Part shown: positions 62,557-64,000 of the stretch, in pieces
How the letters are laid out: the number at the start of each line of letters is the position of its first letter
Numbering within the stretch: the stretch's first letter is position 1
NCBI GenBank assembly: GCA_026770025.1
Contig: JAMXDE010000010.1
Span: 1,798,001-1,862,000, forward strand
Reading direction: 5' to 3'
From: Craspedostauros australis
Taxonomy: Eukaryota; Bacillariophyta; Bacillariophyceae; Mastogloiales; Achnanthaceae
Length of the DNA stretch: 64,000 bases
Made by a program: the position numbers and the translations under genes
The notes under the pieces: generated by a model
Seen by the model: the letters and a program-made list of their open reading frames with translations, nothing else
What the model was told of the DNA's origin: nothing
Databases searched by the model: none

Positions 62557-64000
62557 TTAACTTGTGGCTTCCGTTTCCAGCACACCGTTGTTGCCATTGA
62601 GGATCGATTCCAACGATGAGCCGATGCCACCGCTGACCTTTTCCACCATCACCTCCAGAATTTCGTTGTCGCTAGATCGCTTGATCTGAATGCTGTATTG
62701 GCGACCATCAGGGTCTGTGTCTGCGAATCCCACGCTAGCGGAGTCACCGGTCTTGAGAAAGCCTCTCACGATGGCATCGCTGATGGCATCCTCGAAGAAT
62801 CGCTGCGCTGCCCGCCGCATGGGACGCGCACCGAACTGGGCCGCGTTGGAGCTACCCTCCTGCATGACCTTCTCCACCAGACTCGGCTCGATGGTCAGAG
62901 CCATCTCCTGCTCATTTTCAGCGCGCTGCACGGTCTGCTGCAAGATCAGCGATGCGATGCTCTCCAGATCATCCTTGCCCAACGGCGAGAAGACCACGAT
63001 TTCGTCCATGCGATTCAGCAGCTCTGGTCTCATTTCCTGCTCCAGCTCCTCCTTCACGACCTCGGACAACATGGCGTACAGTGCATCGTTCTCCTCCATC
63101 GTCATTTCGTCCGTGCTGGAATTCGGCATGACCTTGGAGAGGTCCAAAATGCGCTTGCTGCCGACGTTGGATGTCATGACCAGGATGGTGTTTTTGAAGT
63201 TGACCGTGCGGCCTTTGCCGTCCGTGAGCATGCCATCCTCCATGATCTGGAGCAGGATGTTGAGGACGTCCTTGTGCGCCTTCTCCAACTCGTCCAGCAA
63301 GACCAGGGAATGCGGCGCTCGTCGGACGGCCTCGGTCAGCTGACCACCTTCGTCATATCCAATGTATCCGGGCGGTGGTCCTGTGAGGCGTGCCACGGAG
63401 TGCTTCTCCATGTACTCCGACATCTATAATGATAATTGTAGGTACGCAAGTGGGATGAATGCGATGTGCCATAAGCGAGAAGCATGAACAGCGATCGTGA
63501 GTCGAGATAAGATCATACAAGCGGAAATGACAGCAACTCCATGAAACACCATGCACTGGTCCCGAATGGCCGCGCGCCAACAAGCTGCATTGCTAGAGAG
63601 TGGTGTATGGTACACCCAACCAACCAACCAACGAATCCAACGAATCCAACAATCCACTCACGTCAATGCGAATCATATCCTTCTCCGATCCGAAATACGT
63701 TTCGGCCAACGTCTTGCACAGCTCCGTCTTGCCCGTTCCGGTGGGACCGCAGAACATGAAGGATGCGATGGGACGCGTGGGATCGCGCAATCCCGATCGT
63801 GCACGACGCACGGCACGGCTGACGGATTGCACAGCACGTCCTTGCCCCTTGACGCGCCTGGTGATGTCATCCTCCAGCACGACGAGACGATCCATCTCCG
63901 CATTCTCCAATTTTCCAATCGGGATATTGGCCCATTCACTGACGACTTGGGCGATTGTGTGCTCATCGACGACGGGGAGTTCGGTTTCCTCGTCGTCGTC
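62557..64000 (-). CDS. ClpC-type HSP100 chaperone, C-terminal half (continues beyond the right edge)
   Basis: Two exons are visible: 63663-64000 (open to the edge, frame begins at base 64000) and 62557-63423. The intron at about 63424-63662 has a GTGAGT donor and a TATAG acceptor; splicing joins IRID to MSEYMEKHSVARL, exactly the family sequence. The second AAA+ module is present: Walker A GPTGTGKTE, GPPPGYIGYDEGGQLTEAVRR with the pore loop, Walker B LVLLDELEKAH, sensor MTSNVGSKRI, arginine finger region MRPELLNRMDEIVVF, and FGARPMRRAAQRFFED near the end. HSP100 proteins unfold substrates using ATP. SNVGSK and the YFGSE segment favour ClpC over ClpB; ClpC would feed the Clp protease. The targeting sequence lies outside the window, so plastid or mitochondrial location is not known. 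Confidence 0.92.

Noticed and set aside
1-64000. Search for a CRISPR array, phage, operon-like defence cluster or intact mobile element
   Set aside because: The repeats are short microsatellites or minisatellites without spacers, and no transposase, reverse transcriptase, integrase or long terminal repeat was recognised. The genes are ordinary eukaryotic units with introns.

Overview
This window looks like nuclear DNA of a diatom or a close stramenopile relative. The evidence is: typical eukaryotic genes with short GT-AG introns; two plastid precursors with signal peptides ending in an ASAFAP-like motif (SSF-AP and AAF-TP); a cyclin of the diatom-specific type; four protein families that, from memory, are expanded mainly in diatoms; and degenerate TTAGGG repeats. 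No rRNA, tRNA, CRISPR array or intact mobile element was recognised.

Layout, left to right: an unrecognised open frame runs in from the left edge (1-1036, +). Next is a decayed prolyl-oligopeptidase-type gene (1350-4179, -) and a gene-poor stretch with degenerate TTAGGG repeats. A two-exon gene with a diatom-type C-terminal domain follows (6919-9046, +). A giant single-exon myosin of 2,725 residues (10431-18608, -) is followed by a diatom-type cyclin (20270-22018, -), a secreted protein (24451-25749, -), a DEK/SWIB chromatin protein (27581-28867, -) and a Patched/NPC1-like permease (29697-32498, -). On the + strand lie an MDP1 phosphatase/cold-shock/ASCH fusion (34648-36357), a REXO4-like exonuclease (38017-39158) and a VWA-alpha-kinase (40877-42856). 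An ARFRP1-like GTPase with a large insertion (43472-45104, -) and a single-pass membrane protein (46095-48794, -) come next. After a gene-poor interval there are a Sec14-like gene (55205 to about 56458, +), a cysteine-motif gene (57076-58333, +), a plastid lumen protein (60934-61971, -) and the 3' half of a ClpC-type HSP100 gene that runs off the right edge (62557-64000, -).

These are independently acting eukaryotic genes, not an operon-like system. Loose functional themes are membrane traffic and cytoskeleton (myosin, ARFRP1-like, Sec14-like, Patched-like), plastid proteins (MDP1 fusion, lumen protein, possibly ClpC) and gene expression (SWIB protein, REXO4-like nuclease, the two diatom-domain proteins). 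The most unusual items are the ARFRP1-like GTPase with a large acidic insertion and no recognisable NKxD motif, the myosin with a duplicated unknown domain in its ~1,200-residue N-terminal extension, the three-part plastid fusion, and the frame-broken peptidase gene. Exon boundaries were inferred by eye from GT-AG sites and family resemblance. All family assignments are from memory, with no database search.
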